Shown: one piece after another, positions 8,648 to 16,385 of the stretch
How the letters are laid out: every line of letters begins with the position of its first letter
Position numbering within the stretch: position 1 is the first letter of the stretch
NCBI RefSeq assembly: GCF_001975705.1
Contig: NZ_CP015091.1
Coordinates: 124,001-188,000, forward strand
Source: Salipiger abyssi
Lineage (GTDB): Bacteria > Pseudomonadota > Alphaproteobacteria > Rhodobacterales > Rhodobacteraceae
Length of the DNA: 64,000 nt
Direction of reading: 5' to 3'
Made by a program: the position numbers and the translations under genes
Notes under the pieces: generated by a model
Database searches by the model: none
What the model was told of the DNA's origin: nothing
The model's input: the letters and a program-made list of their open reading frames with translations, nothing else

Positions 8648-11014
8648 ATGAGCATTTACGACACCCAGACCAGCCGCTGGCATCACCTCGTCGAGCCGGG
8701 CATTTCGCTCTGGCAGCAGGGCATCGAGCGCGACGAGATCGTCTCGCGCGCGCTGGCGGTCGTCTCCCTCAGGGCCGGCGATCACCTGCATCTGGTGGCG
8801 ATTGAAGGCGGCCAGCCCTGCGAGCTTCTGTTTGTGACAGCGGCGGGCCGAGCCGATCCCGCCGGGCTCGAACCGCTTTCCGGCGAGCCGCGCATGGCGG
8901 TTTTCGACAGCGGGCAGGGCTCAGAGCGTTTCGACGGCGCGGCCCTTGCGGCGCTGCGCGGAATGGCCCGGCGCATGCAGCTCGATCCCGCCGGGCGACA
9001 GGTGCGCCGCGTGTTCGACGACGACCCCGCCCCCGGCGCTGTCGCGGGCTTTGCCGCCGTCGAGGACGGGCTCTGCCTGATCGCGGCCCCGGCGCCCGCG
9101 ATGTCGCTTTGCGGCGCCCACGCGCCGTCGCGGGTGGAGCTGCTGACGCGGCGCGCAGACCCCGCCGCGTCGCCGCTCATGGCGTTGCCCGAGCCGCTGG
9201 CGGACCCGTTGCAGGAGATCCATGTCCCGCATTCGACGGCGGTTTCCTACGAAGTGCGGGCGGGTGACTATATCCAGATCATCGACGTGTCGGGGCGGCA
9301 ATGCTCCGATTTTCAGGCCCTGACACTGCGCGGGCTCGATGCCGGGCGCGAGCTGGAGATCCACCACACCACGACGCGCTCTCTGATGGGGGCGGCCTAT
9401 CCGGCACCGGGGCTGCATTCGCGGTTCTTCAACGTCGCGCAGGAGCCGATGTTCGAGGTGATCCGCGATACCGTCGGGCGGCACGACACCTTCGGGCTGG
9501 CCTGTTTCGCGCGGTTCTACGAAGAGCTCGGCTATCCCGGGCACGTCAACTGCACCGACAATATCAACGCACGGCTGACGCCTTATGGCGTGGCACCGCG
9601 CGCGGGCTGGGAGGCGGTGAACTTCTTCTTCAACTCCCGCGCCGAGCACGACAATGCGCTGTCCTTCGACGAGGCCTGGTCGCGGCCCGGCGATTACGTG
9701 CTGCTGCGGGCGCTGACCGATTGCGTCTGCCTGACGACCTCCTGTCCGAACGATCTCGACCCGGCGAACGGGTGGAACCCGACCGACATTCATGTGCGCA
9801 CCTACGGCGCGAAAAACCTCTTCTCCAGATCCGTGGCGGTACGAATGACTCCCGAAGCCAAGCCCAGCCTGACACGGCAAACGCCGTTCCATGAAAAGAC
9901 CTCCGCTCTGACCGCGCACTATGTCGAGGCCGGCGAGGTCTGGTTGCCCGCCACCTATCGCAACCACGGCGCGGTGGCGGAATATCATGCCTGCCGGGAA
10001 AAGGCGGTGATGATGGATCTGTCCTCGCTGCACAAATTCGAGGTGACCGGTCCCGATGCCGAGGCGTTGATGATCCTGGCGCTCACACGCAATGTGCGGC
10101 GCATGTCTGTGGGCGAGGTGGTCTATTCCGCCATGTGCCACGAGACCGGTGGCATGATCGACGACGGCACGCTGTTCCGGATGGGCGACGATCTGTTCCG
10201 CTGGGTCTGCGCCGACGCCTATTGCGGCGTCTGGCTGCGCAGGCTGGCCGAGGAGAACGGGTTCAAGGCCTGGGTGCGGCCCTCGACGGAGGCGCTTGCC
10301 AACCTTTCGGTGCAGGGACCGGAGAGCCGCCGTATCCTCGAAGAGATCGTCTGGACCCGCGACGACGAAACGCCGCTGGCCGAGCTGGGATGTTTCCGCT
10401 TTTCGGTGGCGCGGCTGGGTGGCTTCGGCGGCATTCCCGTGGTGGTCTCGCGCACCGGCTATACCGGTGAACTGGGATACGAGATCTTTTGCCACAGCGG
10501 CGACGCGCCCGCCGTCTGGGACGCGGTTGCCGAAGCGGGTGCGGGGGTCGGCATTCTGCCCTGCGGGCTTGAGGCGATGGAGATGCTGCGCGTCGAGGCG
10601 GGGCTGGTCATGGCGCATGCGGAGTTCGACGGCACCACAGATCCGTTCGAGGCGGGCATCGGCTTTACCGTGCCGCTGAAGTCCAAGACGGACGCCTTTG
10701 TCGGACGCGACGCGCTGGTGAAACGCAAGGAGCAGGGCCGCTTCCGCCTCGCCGGCCTGGAACTGGCCGGCAATGAGACGGCGCAGCATGGCGATCCGAT
10801 CTTTGTCGGGCGGGCGGAGATCGGCGTGGTGACCAGCTGTGTGCGCTCGCCGTTGCTGAAAAAGACCGTCGCGCTCTGCCGGCTCGACCGGGACTATGCG
10901 GAGGAGGGCAGGGCGGTGGAGATCGGCCAGCTCGACCATCACCAGAAACGGCTCCGCGCACATGTCGTGCCGTTTCCCTTCTACGATCCGCAGCGGACGC
11001 GGTTGCGGTCGTGA
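8648..11014 (+). CDS. DUF1989 - GcvT-like aminomethyltransferase fusion protein
   Basis: A 788-residue cytoplasmic protein in two parts. Residues about 190-400 match the DUF1989 (urea-carboxylase-associated) family: VRAGDYIQIIDVSGRQCSDFQAL with Cys-219, HxHTT-like IHHTTTRSL, and a cysteine-rich CVCLTTSCP segment (Cys-359, -361, -366) that could bind metal. Residues about 410-788 are a folate-binding GcvT/DMSP-demethylase-like domain with DLSSLHKFEVTGPDA, YSAMCHETGGMIDDGTL and SRTGYTGELGYEIF. The first 180 residues look like a weak second DUF1989-type barrel. Placed in a betaine-importer operon, it probably demethylates or deaminates a methylated amine and passes one-carbon units to tetrahydrofolate. 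That role is inference; the reaction is not established. Confidence 0.82.
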   Translation: MSIYDTQTSRWHHLVEPGISLWQQGIERDEIVSRALAVVSLRAGDHLHLVAIEGGQPCELLFVTAAGRADPAGLEPLSGEPRMAVFDSGQGSERFDGAALAALRGMARRMQLDPAGRQVRRVFDDDPAPGAVAGFAAVEDGLCLIAAPAPAMSLCGAHAPSRVELLTRRADPAASPLMALPEPLADPLQEIHVPHSTAVSYEVRAGDYIQIIDVSGRQCSDFQALTLRGLDAGRELEIHHTTTRSLMGAAYPAPGLHSRFFNVAQEPMFEVIRDTVGRHDTFGLACFARFYEELGYPGHVNCTDNINARLTPYGVAPRAGWEAVNFFFNSRAEHDNALSFDEAWSRPGDYVLLRALTDCVCLTTSCPNDLDPANGWNPTDIHVRTYGAKNLFSRSVAVRMTPEAKPSLTRQTPFHEKTSALTAHYVEAGEVWLPATYRNHGAVAEYHACREKAVMMDLSSLHKFEVTGPDAEALMILALTRNVRRMSVGEVVYSAMCHETGGMIDDGTLFRMGDDLFRWVCADAYCGVWLRRLAEENGFKAWVRPSTEALANLSVQGPESRRILEEIVWTRDDETPLAELGCFRFSVARLGGFGGIPVVVSRTGYTGELGYEIFCHSGDAPAVWDAVAEAGAGVGILPCGLEAMEMLRVEAGLVMAHAEFDGTTDPFEAGIGFTVPLKSKTDAFVGRDALVKRKEQGRFRLAGLELAGNETAQHGDPIFVGRAEIGVVTSCVRSPLLKKTVALCRLDRDYAEEGRAVEIGQLDHHQKRLRAHVVPFPFYDPQRTRLRS

Positions 11015-11079
11015 GCGCAGTGCAGTTGCGTCACGCGGAGCGCTGTAAGATAACGCCGGCGCAGCTGGAAAATCACGCG

Positions 11080-11829
11080 ATGTCCCCTGACCTCAAGACG
11101 ATCCTCATCATCGACGACGATCCCGGCATCCGGGGTCTGCTGACCGATTACCTTGAGGATCAGGGCTTTCAGGCCGAGGCCTTTGCCACCTGCCGTTCCG
11201 CCGAGGCGCGTCTGCGCAGGGGTTCGGCCGATCTTGTGCTGCTGGATCTCAAGCTGCCCAGCGAAAGCGGGCTGGTCTTTCTTCAGGAGCTGCGGCGCAG
11301 CATGCAGACACCGGTGATCATGCTGACCGGCGCCAGCGAGGAAGCCGACCGGATCGTCGGGCTCGAACTAGGGGCCGACGATTACGTCACCAAGCCCTTC
11401 AGCCCGCGCGAGTTGCTGGCGCGGGTGCGCGCGGTGTTGCGCCGCAGCGGCCCGGTGGCGGAGGCCGCGCCCGACCCGGCGCCCCTTGCCTCTGAGTCCT
11501 ATACTTTCAGCGGCTGGACACTGAAGGTCATCGGGCGGCGTCTGATCAGCCCGCTGGGCACGACCGTCAACCTCTCGAACCACGAGTTCAACCTGCTATG
11601 CGCGCTCAGCCGGAACATGAACACGCCGCTGTCGCGCAACGAGCTGATCGACCTCAGCCGGGTCAGCGGCGACGAGGTGTTCGACCGGAGCGTCGATGTG
11701 CTGATTTTCCGGCTGCGGCAGAAGATCGAGCCCGACCCGGCCTCGCCGCAGACGCTGAAGACGGTGCGCAATGTCGGCTATGTGCTGGTCGATGGCGGCG
11801 GTCCCGATGCGCCGTCGGAGGGGGCCTAG
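11080..11829 (+). CDS. OmpR-family response regulator
   Basis: A 249-residue DNA-binding response regulator. The receiver domain opens with ILIIDDDPGIRGLL, has the phosphoacceptor Asp in LVLLDLKLPSESG, and the switch lysine in DYVTKPFSPREL. A winged-helix Trans_reg_C domain occupies the last 100 residues (NHEFNLLCAL to VDVLIFRLRQKIEPDP and RNVGYVL). An in-frame GTG at 11011 overlaps the upstream stop by 4 bases and would add 23 residues. I chose ATG 11080 because receiver domains normally begin within about ten residues. No histidine kinase is adjacent on this strand. The hybrid kinase at 1.3-3.5 kb is the only kinase in the window and a candidate partner. Confidence 0.88.
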   Translation: MSPDLKTILIIDDDPGIRGLLTDYLEDQGFQAEAFATCRSAEARLRRGSADLVLLDLKLPSESGLVFLQELRRSMQTPVIMLTGASEEADRIVGLELGADDYVTKPFSPRELLARVRAVLRRSGPVAEAAPDPAPLASESYTFSGWTLKVIGRRLISPLGTTVNLSNHEFNLLCALSRNMNTPLSRNELIDLSRVSGDEVFDRSVDVLIFRLRQKIEPDPASPQTLKTVRNVGYVLVDGGGPDAPSEGA

Positions 11830-11832
11830 GGA

Positions 11833-12594
11833 TCAGTGGCGCGGCAGGCGCAGGTCCAGATCGGCCAGCAGATCGTCATAGGCGGCATCCGGGGCGCGAT
11901 CCGTCACCAGGATGTCGTCGGGCCGCATCACCGGCATGCGCAGCGGCGCGTTGGCCTTGCGGGCCATCCACTTGCTGTGATCGACCGCCATGATGCGGCG
12001 GTCGGCGATGCGCGACATGGCAATTGCCATGTCCACCTCGTGCTGGTCGTTGGCGAGAAAGCCCAGCTCGGGATGCACCAGCGACGCGCTGAGGATCGTC
12101 ATGTCGACGGTAAAGCGCGACACGACCTCAAAGGCTGACTGGTCGAAGGCCGCGCCGTCATGGCTGCGCAGCTGGGTGCCGGCCATATAGACCTGATTGC
12201 CCTCGCTCAGCGCCAAAACCGCGGCGATATGCGCTGAATTCGTCACCACCGTCAGATCCCGATGCTGACTCAGCGCCTGCGCCACGAAGCTCGATGTCGA
12301 GCCGGTGTCGATGGCCAGCGTCGCGCCATTCGGTACGACCTCGGCGACGGTGCGGGCGATGATCGCCTTTTCCTGTCGGTTGGCCACCAGCCGTTTCGTC
12401 AGCGGCGGGTCATTGGATTCGTTCACCGCGACGATGGCGCCATGCACCTTGCGGATCTCGCCACGCTCCACCATCGGCTTGACGATTCGCCGGATCGTCT
12501 GGTCGGTGACCTTCAGCTGATCGGCCAGCGCCATGACCGAGACGGTGCCATGCAGCGCAACCGTGTCGAGGATTTCTTTCTCGTATTTCGACAT
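11833..12594 (-). CDS. DeoR/GlpR-family transcriptional repressor
   Basis: A 253-residue sugar-phosphate-type repressor. The N-terminal winged helix (residues about 3-57, LDTVALHGTVSVMALADQLKVT and IRRIVKPMVERGEI) is followed by a DeoR C-terminal sensor domain with the family landmarks AIDTGSTSSFVAQAL and MAVDHSKW. The gene is transcribed away from the dimethylglycine-dehydrogenase-like gene, across an intergenic region that contains a perfect palindrome and a second matching half-site. It therefore most likely controls that gene and itself. Its 3' end converges on the OmpR-type regulator with only three bases between them. The effector is unknown; DeoR domains usually bind a phosphorylated metabolite, which fits the kinase gene downstream at 15.2 kb. 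Confidence 0.9.
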   Translation of the reverse strand: MSKYEKEILDTVALHGTVSVMALADQLKVTDQTIRRIVKPMVERGEIRKVHGAIVAVNESNDPPLTKRLVANRQEKAIIARTVAEVVPNGATLAIDTGSTSSFVAQALSQHRDLTVVTNSAHIAAVLALSEGNQVYMAGTQLRSHDGAAFDQSAFEVVSRFTVDMTILSASLVHPELGFLANDQHEVDMAIAMSRIADRRIMAVDHSKWMARKANAPLRMPVMRPDDILVTDRAPDAAYDDLLADLDLRLPRH

Positions 12595-12607
12595 TCCGCG
12601 CGTTTCT

Positions 12608-12685
12608 ATGTTGATTTTGCTTCATTCTAAGGCGTCAGCGGGCAGGTTCAACGGCCAATAAAAACATAAATCAACATTTATGTTT
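12608..12685. promoter_or_regulatory. Putative DeoR operator pair
   Basis: A perfect inverted repeat, AAACATAAAT-N4-ATTTATGTTT, spans 12662-12685. Its core AAATCAACAT (12668-12677) recurs in reverse as ATGTTGATTT at 12608-12617, close to the start of the DeoR-type gene. The AT-rich spacing and location between two divergent genes are typical of a repressor controlling both promoters. Binding by the adjacent regulator is inference. Confidence 0.65.
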
Positions 12686-12740
12686 ACTTGTCGTCGATAT
12701 TGGGTTGAAATTCCAACAAATCCAACAGGAGTTGCAACAC

Positions 12741-15164
12741 ATGTCCCAACACGCGACGAAACACCTCATCATCGGCGGCGGCATTATCGGCTGTTCGGTC
12801 GCCTATCACCTCGCCCGCGCCGGCGAGAAGGATGTCGTGGTTCTCGAAAAGGCCGCGATCACCGAGGGGGCGACCTGGCATGCCGCCGGTCTCGTCGGTC
12901 AGCTCCGCTCCAGCCGCAACACCACGCGGATGCTGAAGAAATCCGTCGAGCTCTACGACCGGCTCGAGGCAGAGACCGGCATGGCCTTTGACTGGAAGAA
13001 AGTCGGCAGCCTGCGGCTCGCGGCCACCAAGGACCGGCTGCTGGAGGCCAAGCGGCTCGCCACCATGGCGCAGAGCTTCGATCTGGAGATGCATATCATC
13101 ACGCCCGACGAGGCCAAGGATCTCTTCCCTTATATCAATGCCGAGGGGCTCGAAGGCGCGGCCTTCATCCCGTCCGACGGGCATGTGGACCCGGCCAGCC
13201 TCTGCCAGGCCATCGCCGCTGGCGCCCGCCGAAACGGCGCGCAGATCCGCCAGGGCGTGAAGGTGCTGGATTTCATCGTCGAGAACGGCCGGGTGACCGG
13301 GGTCGAAACCTCCGAGGGCACCTGGACCGCCGAGACGGTGACCGTCGCCGCCGGCATGTGGAGTCGCGAGATCGGCGCCAAGCTGGGGCTGCATGTGCCG
13401 GCCTGCGCCGTCGAGCACCAGTATATCGTGACCGAGCCGCTGCCCGATACCGACAGCGTCAAGACCCTGCCGACGCTGCGCGATCCGGAACGGCTGGTCT
13501 ATTACAAACCCGATGCCGGCGGGCGGCTGGTGATCGGCGGCTACGAGGAGGGCACGCTGCCCTTTGGCGACGACGGCATTCCCGGAGAATTCGTGCGCCA
13601 GCTCTTGCCCGACAATCTCGACCGCTTCGGCCCGCTGGCCGAGCTTGCCGCCGAGGTCACGCCGGTGATCAACGAGGTGGGCATCCGCTCGGTCATCAAC
13701 GGGCCGATCCCTTATTCGGCGGATGGCGATTTCGTGCTGGGCTGGCAGCCGGGCTTCGACAACCTGATGATGGCGACAGGTTTCCTCTACGGTATCGCCG
13801 CCGGCGGCGGGGCCGGCGAGATGATCGCCGAATGGATCCTCGAAGGCCGCCCGAGCCTCGATCTCTGGCCGCTGGATGTGCGCCGCTTCTCGCCGCATCA
13901 CGGCACCAGGCGCTTTATGTATCCGCGCGCGGTGGAGCATTACGAATACCACTACAAACAGCGCTATCCGGGCCAGGAATATCAGACCGCCCGCAATCTG
14001 CGCCTGTCGCCGCTGCATGACCGGCTCGATGAAATGGGCGCGATCTTCGGCTCCAAGAACGGCTGGGAGCGCCCGCTCTGGTTCGCTCCGGAAGGCGTCG
14101 AGCAGAAAGACCAGCTCGCCTTTATCGATCCCGGTTACAAGAAATACGTCGCCGAAGAGCACCGCGCGGTGCGCGAGGGCGTGGCGCTGATCGACCAGAC
14201 CTCTTTCTCGAAATTCGAGCTGATCGGCCCCGGCGCGCTCGACCTGCTGCAACGGCTGGCCGCCTGCAACATGGACAAGCCCGTGGGCGCGGTGATCTAT
14301 GCGCAGTTCTGCAACGAGACCGGCGGCACCGAGGCGGATATCACCATCACCCGCACCGGCGAGCAGAGCTTCTATCTCGTCACCGGCTCGGGCTTTGGCG
14401 TGCATGACAGCGACTGGATCCGCCGCCACATGCCCGATGACGGTTCGGTGCATCTGATCGAGCTGACCTCGGGCCGCGCGGTGATCAATATCGTCGGGCC
14501 AAAGGCGCGCGAGGTGCTGCAAAGCGTGTCGGAAAACGATCTGTCGAACGAGGCCTTCCCCTTTGCCACCGCGCAGGAGATCGTCGTCGGCATGGCGGTC
14601 GTCCGGGCCGCGCGCATCGGCTATGTGGGCGAGCTCGGCTGGGAGCTGCATGTGCCCACGGAATTCGCCCGCCATGTCTATGACACGCTCTGGGAGGCGG
14701 GGCAGGCGCATGACATCCGCAATGTCGGCTACCGCGCCATCGAGAGCCTGCGGCTGGAGAAGGGCTATATCTACTGGTCGGGCGATCTGACGCCGGATTA
14801 CACGCCCATCGAGGCCGGTCTGGGCTTTCGTGTGCATCTGAAGGCCAAGGGCGATTTCATGGGCCGCGCGGTGCTGGAAAAGCAGAAGACCGAAGGCCCT
14901 GAACAGATGCTCTGCACCTTCGTAACAGATGCGCAGCTGCCGGTGTCGGGCGGCGAGCCGATCCTGCTGAACGGCGAGACGGTGTCGCTCGCCACCTCCG
15001 CCGGGCGCGGTTATTCGGTCGGGAAAACCATCCTGATGGGGTACCTTCCCAAGGCGCTTGCCAAGGAGACCGCCTTCGAATGCGTCGTTTTCGGCGACAC
15101 ACATGCCGTCACCCGCGTCGACGGCCCGCTTTACGATCCGGAAAACAAACGCCTCAAGGCGTAA
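12741..15164 (+). CDS. Dimethylglycine/sarcosine-dehydrogenase-like FAD protein with GcvT domain
   Basis: An 807-residue two-domain enzyme. The N-terminal DAO fold binds FAD: dinucleotide motif IIGGGIIG at residues 10-17, and ATWHAAG with His-47, the position that carries covalent flavin in dimethylglycine dehydrogenases. A FAO_M linker follows, then a folate-binding GcvT domain from about residue 430 to the end (DQTSFSKFELIGPGA, QFCNETGG, GYVGELGWELHVP). Such enzymes oxidatively demethylate N-methyl amines and hand the methyl carbon to tetrahydrofolate. The start at 12741 follows AGGAG by nine bases; an upstream in-frame ATG at 12705 lacks this. The gene lies across a palindromic operator from the DeoR-type repressor. 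Confidence 0.9.
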   Translation: MSQHATKHLIIGGGIIGCSVAYHLARAGEKDVVVLEKAAITEGATWHAAGLVGQLRSSRNTTRMLKKSVELYDRLEAETGMAFDWKKVGSLRLAATKDRLLEAKRLATMAQSFDLEMHIITPDEAKDLFPYINAEGLEGAAFIPSDGHVDPASLCQAIAAGARRNGAQIRQGVKVLDFIVENGRVTGVETSEGTWTAETVTVAAGMWSREIGAKLGLHVPACAVEHQYIVTEPLPDTDSVKTLPTLRDPERLVYYKPDAGGRLVIGGYEEGTLPFGDDGIPGEFVRQLLPDNLDRFGPLAELAAEVTPVINEVGIRSVINGPIPYSADGDFVLGWQPGFDNLMMATGFLYGIAAGGGAGEMIAEWILEGRPSLDLWPLDVRRFSPHHGTRRFMYPRAVEHYEYHYKQRYPGQEYQTARNLRLSPLHDRLDEMGAIFGSKNGWERPLWFAPEGVEQKDQLAFIDPGYKKYVAEEHRAVREGVALIDQTSFSKFELIGPGALDLLQRLAACNMDKPVGAVIYAQFCNETGGTEADITITRTGEQSFYLVTGSGFGVHDSDWIRRHMPDDGSVHLIELTSGRAVINIVGPKAREVLQSVSENDLSNEAFPFATAQEIVVGMAVVRAARIGYVGELGWELHVPTEFARHVYDTLWEAGQAHDIRNVGYRAIESLRLEKGYIYWSGDLTPDYTPIEAGLGFRVHLKAKGDFMGRAVLEKQKTEGPEQMLCTFVTDAQLPVSGGEPILLNGETVSLATSAGRGYSVGKTILMGYLPKALAKETAFECVVFGDTHAVTRVDGPLYDPENKRLKA

Positions 15165-15181
15165 ACGCGATCGCAAGGCCT

Positions 15182-15206
15182 GCCGAACCGGCCTGCCCGG
15201 TTCGGC
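15182..15206 (+). terminator. Intercistronic hairpin
   Basis: A perfect 10-bp stem, GCCGAACCGG / CCGGTTCGGC, with a five-base loop lies between the dehydrogenase and the kinase-like gene. It has no T-run and probably tunes the ratio of the two products or acts as a partial terminator. Confidence 0.5.
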
Positions 15207-15239
15207 CACACAAAAAAGAACGCCACAGGGAGGCGAACA

Positions 15240-16175
15240 ATGCCGGAAAACCACAAAACCATCATCCTCAAAGCCCTGGCGCAGACGCCGGGCTATGCCG
15301 ATCTGCCCGAGAGCGCGCTGACCATCACCCGTCAGGGCGGGCTGACCAATCTGGTCTTTCGCGTCGATGCCGAAGGGATGACGCCGGTCGTCGTGCGCGT
15401 GCCGGGCGCCGGGACCGAGGAATATATCGACCGTGCCGCCGAGCTCGCCAATGCCCAGGCGGCGGCGCGTGCGGGCGTGTCGCCGCAGATCCTTTACAGT
15501 GCGCCCGAAGAGGGGCTGCTGGTGATGGATTGCGTCGAGAACATCGTCACGATGACGCCGGAGAATTTCGCCAGCATCGCCGGCAGCCCCGCCCGCGCCG
15601 GTGCCGCGCTGCGCCAGCTCCACGGCTCGGGCGAGGTCTTTGCCGGCCGGTTCGAGCTGTTCGCGATGATCGAGGAATATCTCGCGGTGCTGGGCAAAAA
15701 GGGCAACGTGCAACTGCCCGAGGGCTATCACGACGTGGTCGCCTCTGCCGGGCCGATCCGCGAGGCGCTGGATGCCAACCCGGCCGAGCTTGCGCCCTGC
15801 CATTGCGATCCGCTCTGCGAGAATTTTCTCGATGACGGTGAAAAGATGTGGATCGTCGATTTCGAATATGGCGGCATGAACGATCCGCTCTGGGATCTGG
15901 GCGATCTCAGCGTCGAGGGCCACTTCACCGACGCGATGGACCGGGAGATGCTGGAGGCCTATTTCGGGCGCAGTCCGACAGCCGCCGAGATGGGCCGGGT
16001 CGTTGTCTACAAGGCGATGTGCGATCTGCTCTGGACGCTCTGGGGCCTGATCCAGTTCGCCGACGGCAACACCGCCGAGGATTTCTGGGACTACGCAACC
16101 ACGCGCTTTGCCCGCTGCAAGGCGTTGATGAATACGCCGTCTTTCGACACGCATGTCGCGGCTCTGCGCGGCTGA
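15240..16175 (+). CDS. Choline-kinase/aminoglycoside-phosphotransferase family protein
   Basis: A 311-residue small-molecule kinase of the APH/ChoK fold. The N-terminal lobe has LTITRQGGLTNLVFRV, a nucleotide-loop-like segment. The catalytic loop is HCDPLCEN with His-188, Asp-190 and Asn-195, followed by the metal-binding Asp-207 in VDFEYGG. The following GMNDPLWDLGDL matches bacterial choline/ethanolamine kinase-like proteins. It is probably co-transcribed with the dimethylglycine-dehydrogenase-like gene, 75 bases upstream. Phosphorylation of choline or another amino alcohol is inferred. Its phosphorylated product would be a natural effector for the DeoR-type repressor, but that is speculation. 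Confidence 0.83.
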   Translation: MPENHKTIILKALAQTPGYADLPESALTITRQGGLTNLVFRVDAEGMTPVVVRVPGAGTEEYIDRAAELANAQAAARAGVSPQILYSAPEEGLLVMDCVENIVTMTPENFASIAGSPARAGAALRQLHGSGEVFAGRFELFAMIEEYLAVLGKKGNVQLPEGYHDVVASAGPIREALDANPAELAPCHCDPLCENFLDDGEKMWIVDFEYGGMNDPLWDLGDLSVEGHFTDAMDREMLEAYFGRSPTAAEMGRVVVYKAMCDLLWTLWGLIQFADGNTAEDFWDYATTRFARCKALMNTPSFDTHVAALRG

Positions 16176-16234
16176 CACGCGGTCTGTGGGAACGCCGCTG
16201 CGGCTCGGTGTTTCAACATCTGGCAACCGCTATA

Positions 16235-16271
16235 GCAAAAAACGTGTCTCGGCCCCCAAAGGGGCCGAGAC
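16235..16271 (-). terminator. Rho-independent terminator for MFS operon
   Basis: A perfect 11-bp stem (GTCTCGGCCCC / GGGGCCGAGAC) with a four-base loop lies about 115 bases past the MFS stop. Read on the minus strand, it is followed within two bases by a run of six T. It therefore ends the cupin-monooxygenase-MFS transcript. Confidence 0.75.
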
Positions 16272-16385
16272 CGGCGCATCGCCCGAGCCGAACAGGAGAG
16301 GGTCCGTCCGGCTCTCGGGCTGATCCACGCAACTGGCCTGTCGTGCCTCTTACTGACACACACAGGCCAATCGAGCTTCGGCCAG

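Noticed and set aside
12684-16226. A 1180-codon minus-strand ORF
   Set aside because: It runs antisense to two well-supported plus-strand genes (FAD/GcvT enzyme and kinase) and shows no domain of its own; the composition is rich in His, Arg and Gly as in shadow frames.
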